IMG/VR virus record: IMGVR_UViG_3300024502_000010
Location: 124,001-188,000 of that record
Source of the DNA: a virus
Length of the DNA stretch: 64,000 nt
Reading direction: 5' to 3' (one strand)
Shown: positions 63,990 to 64,000 of the stretch, piece after piece
How the letters are laid out: each line of letters opens with the position of its first letter
Position numbering within the stretch: the first letter of the stretch is position 1
Position numbers and translations under genes: made by a program
The notes under the pieces: generated by a model
What the model saw: the letters and a program-made list of their open reading frames with translations, nothing else
Told to the model about the DNA's origin: nothing
The model's database searches: none

Positions 63990-64000
63990 TACAGGTGCTT

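Overview
The window is a piece of a T4-like cyanophage (cyanomyovirus) genome from a phage of marine picocyanobacteria. The evidence is the combination of psbA and psbD (D1 and D2 of photosystem II), two hli genes, petF, pstS, speD, gnd, thyX, glutaredoxin, class I nrdA/nrdB, a T4 gp61-type primase, a dense tRNA array, tightly overlapping small genes (ATGA and TAATG junctions), and T4-like late promoter motifs (C/ATAAATA). Almost everything lies on the minus strand. The exceptions are one small gene (6347..6550) and a four-gene block (9133..11333). The large sugar-gene island resembles those of large Prochlorococcus/Synechococcus myoviruses, but I cannot name the phage.

Layout. 0-4.3 kb: thyX, speD, glutaredoxin and small conserved phage genes. 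4.2-9.1 kb: a photosystem region with psbD and psbA, an HNH nuclease beside psbD, an endonuclease VII-like nuclease beside psbA, and a second copy of the psbA tail. 9.1-11.3 kb: four plus-strand genes, three with signal peptides. 11.3-17.3 kb: envelope and lysis functions, comprising an SNase, a secreted HEGWH zincin, small membrane proteins, a 708-residue autotransporter-like outer-membrane protein, a T4-type lysozyme and a C39-like cysteine peptidase. 17.4-22.9 kb: host-takeover genes, comprising peroxiredoxin, two Hli, ferredoxin, PstS, S-adenosylhomocysteine hydrolase and an SLH/OprB-type porin. 22.9-40.5 kb: a glycan island of glycosyltransferases, methyltransferases, nucleotide-sugar enzymes and an NAD synthetase. 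40.7-47.8 kb: small membrane proteins, a 2OG-Fe(II) oxygenase, an orphan Phd/YefM-like antitoxin, gnd, Dps and 14 tRNA genes with extra structured RNAs between them. 47.9-51.7 kb: a basic HNH-like protein, two GIY-YIG-like nucleases and a lysozyme-like protein. 51.7-56.2 kb: nrdB, nrdA and primase. 56.4-64 kb: virion and late genes plus tRNA-Ala.

How it works together. The host-derived genes keep electron transport (D1, D2, Hli, ferredoxin), NADPH (gnd), phosphate uptake (PstS, porin) and dNTP synthesis (NrdAB, ThyX, glutaredoxin) going. AhcY would remove the S-adenosylhomocysteine made by the several methyltransferases. The island probably builds or modifies a surface glycan using GDP-L-galactose-like and fucose-like sugars.

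The most novel signals I see are regulatory. Five minus-strand terminators carry a sigma-70 -35 box in or at the loop, 17 nt upstream of a -10 box. At psbA, psbD and the porin gene, the -10 box is fused to a T4-like late element. The autotransporter gene has its Shine-Dalgarno inside a perfect 10-bp inverted repeat. The psbA tail is duplicated around a 1.5-kb nuclease-bearing insert. Start codons were moved inward from the longest reading frame where a ribosome site or stop/start overlap justified it.
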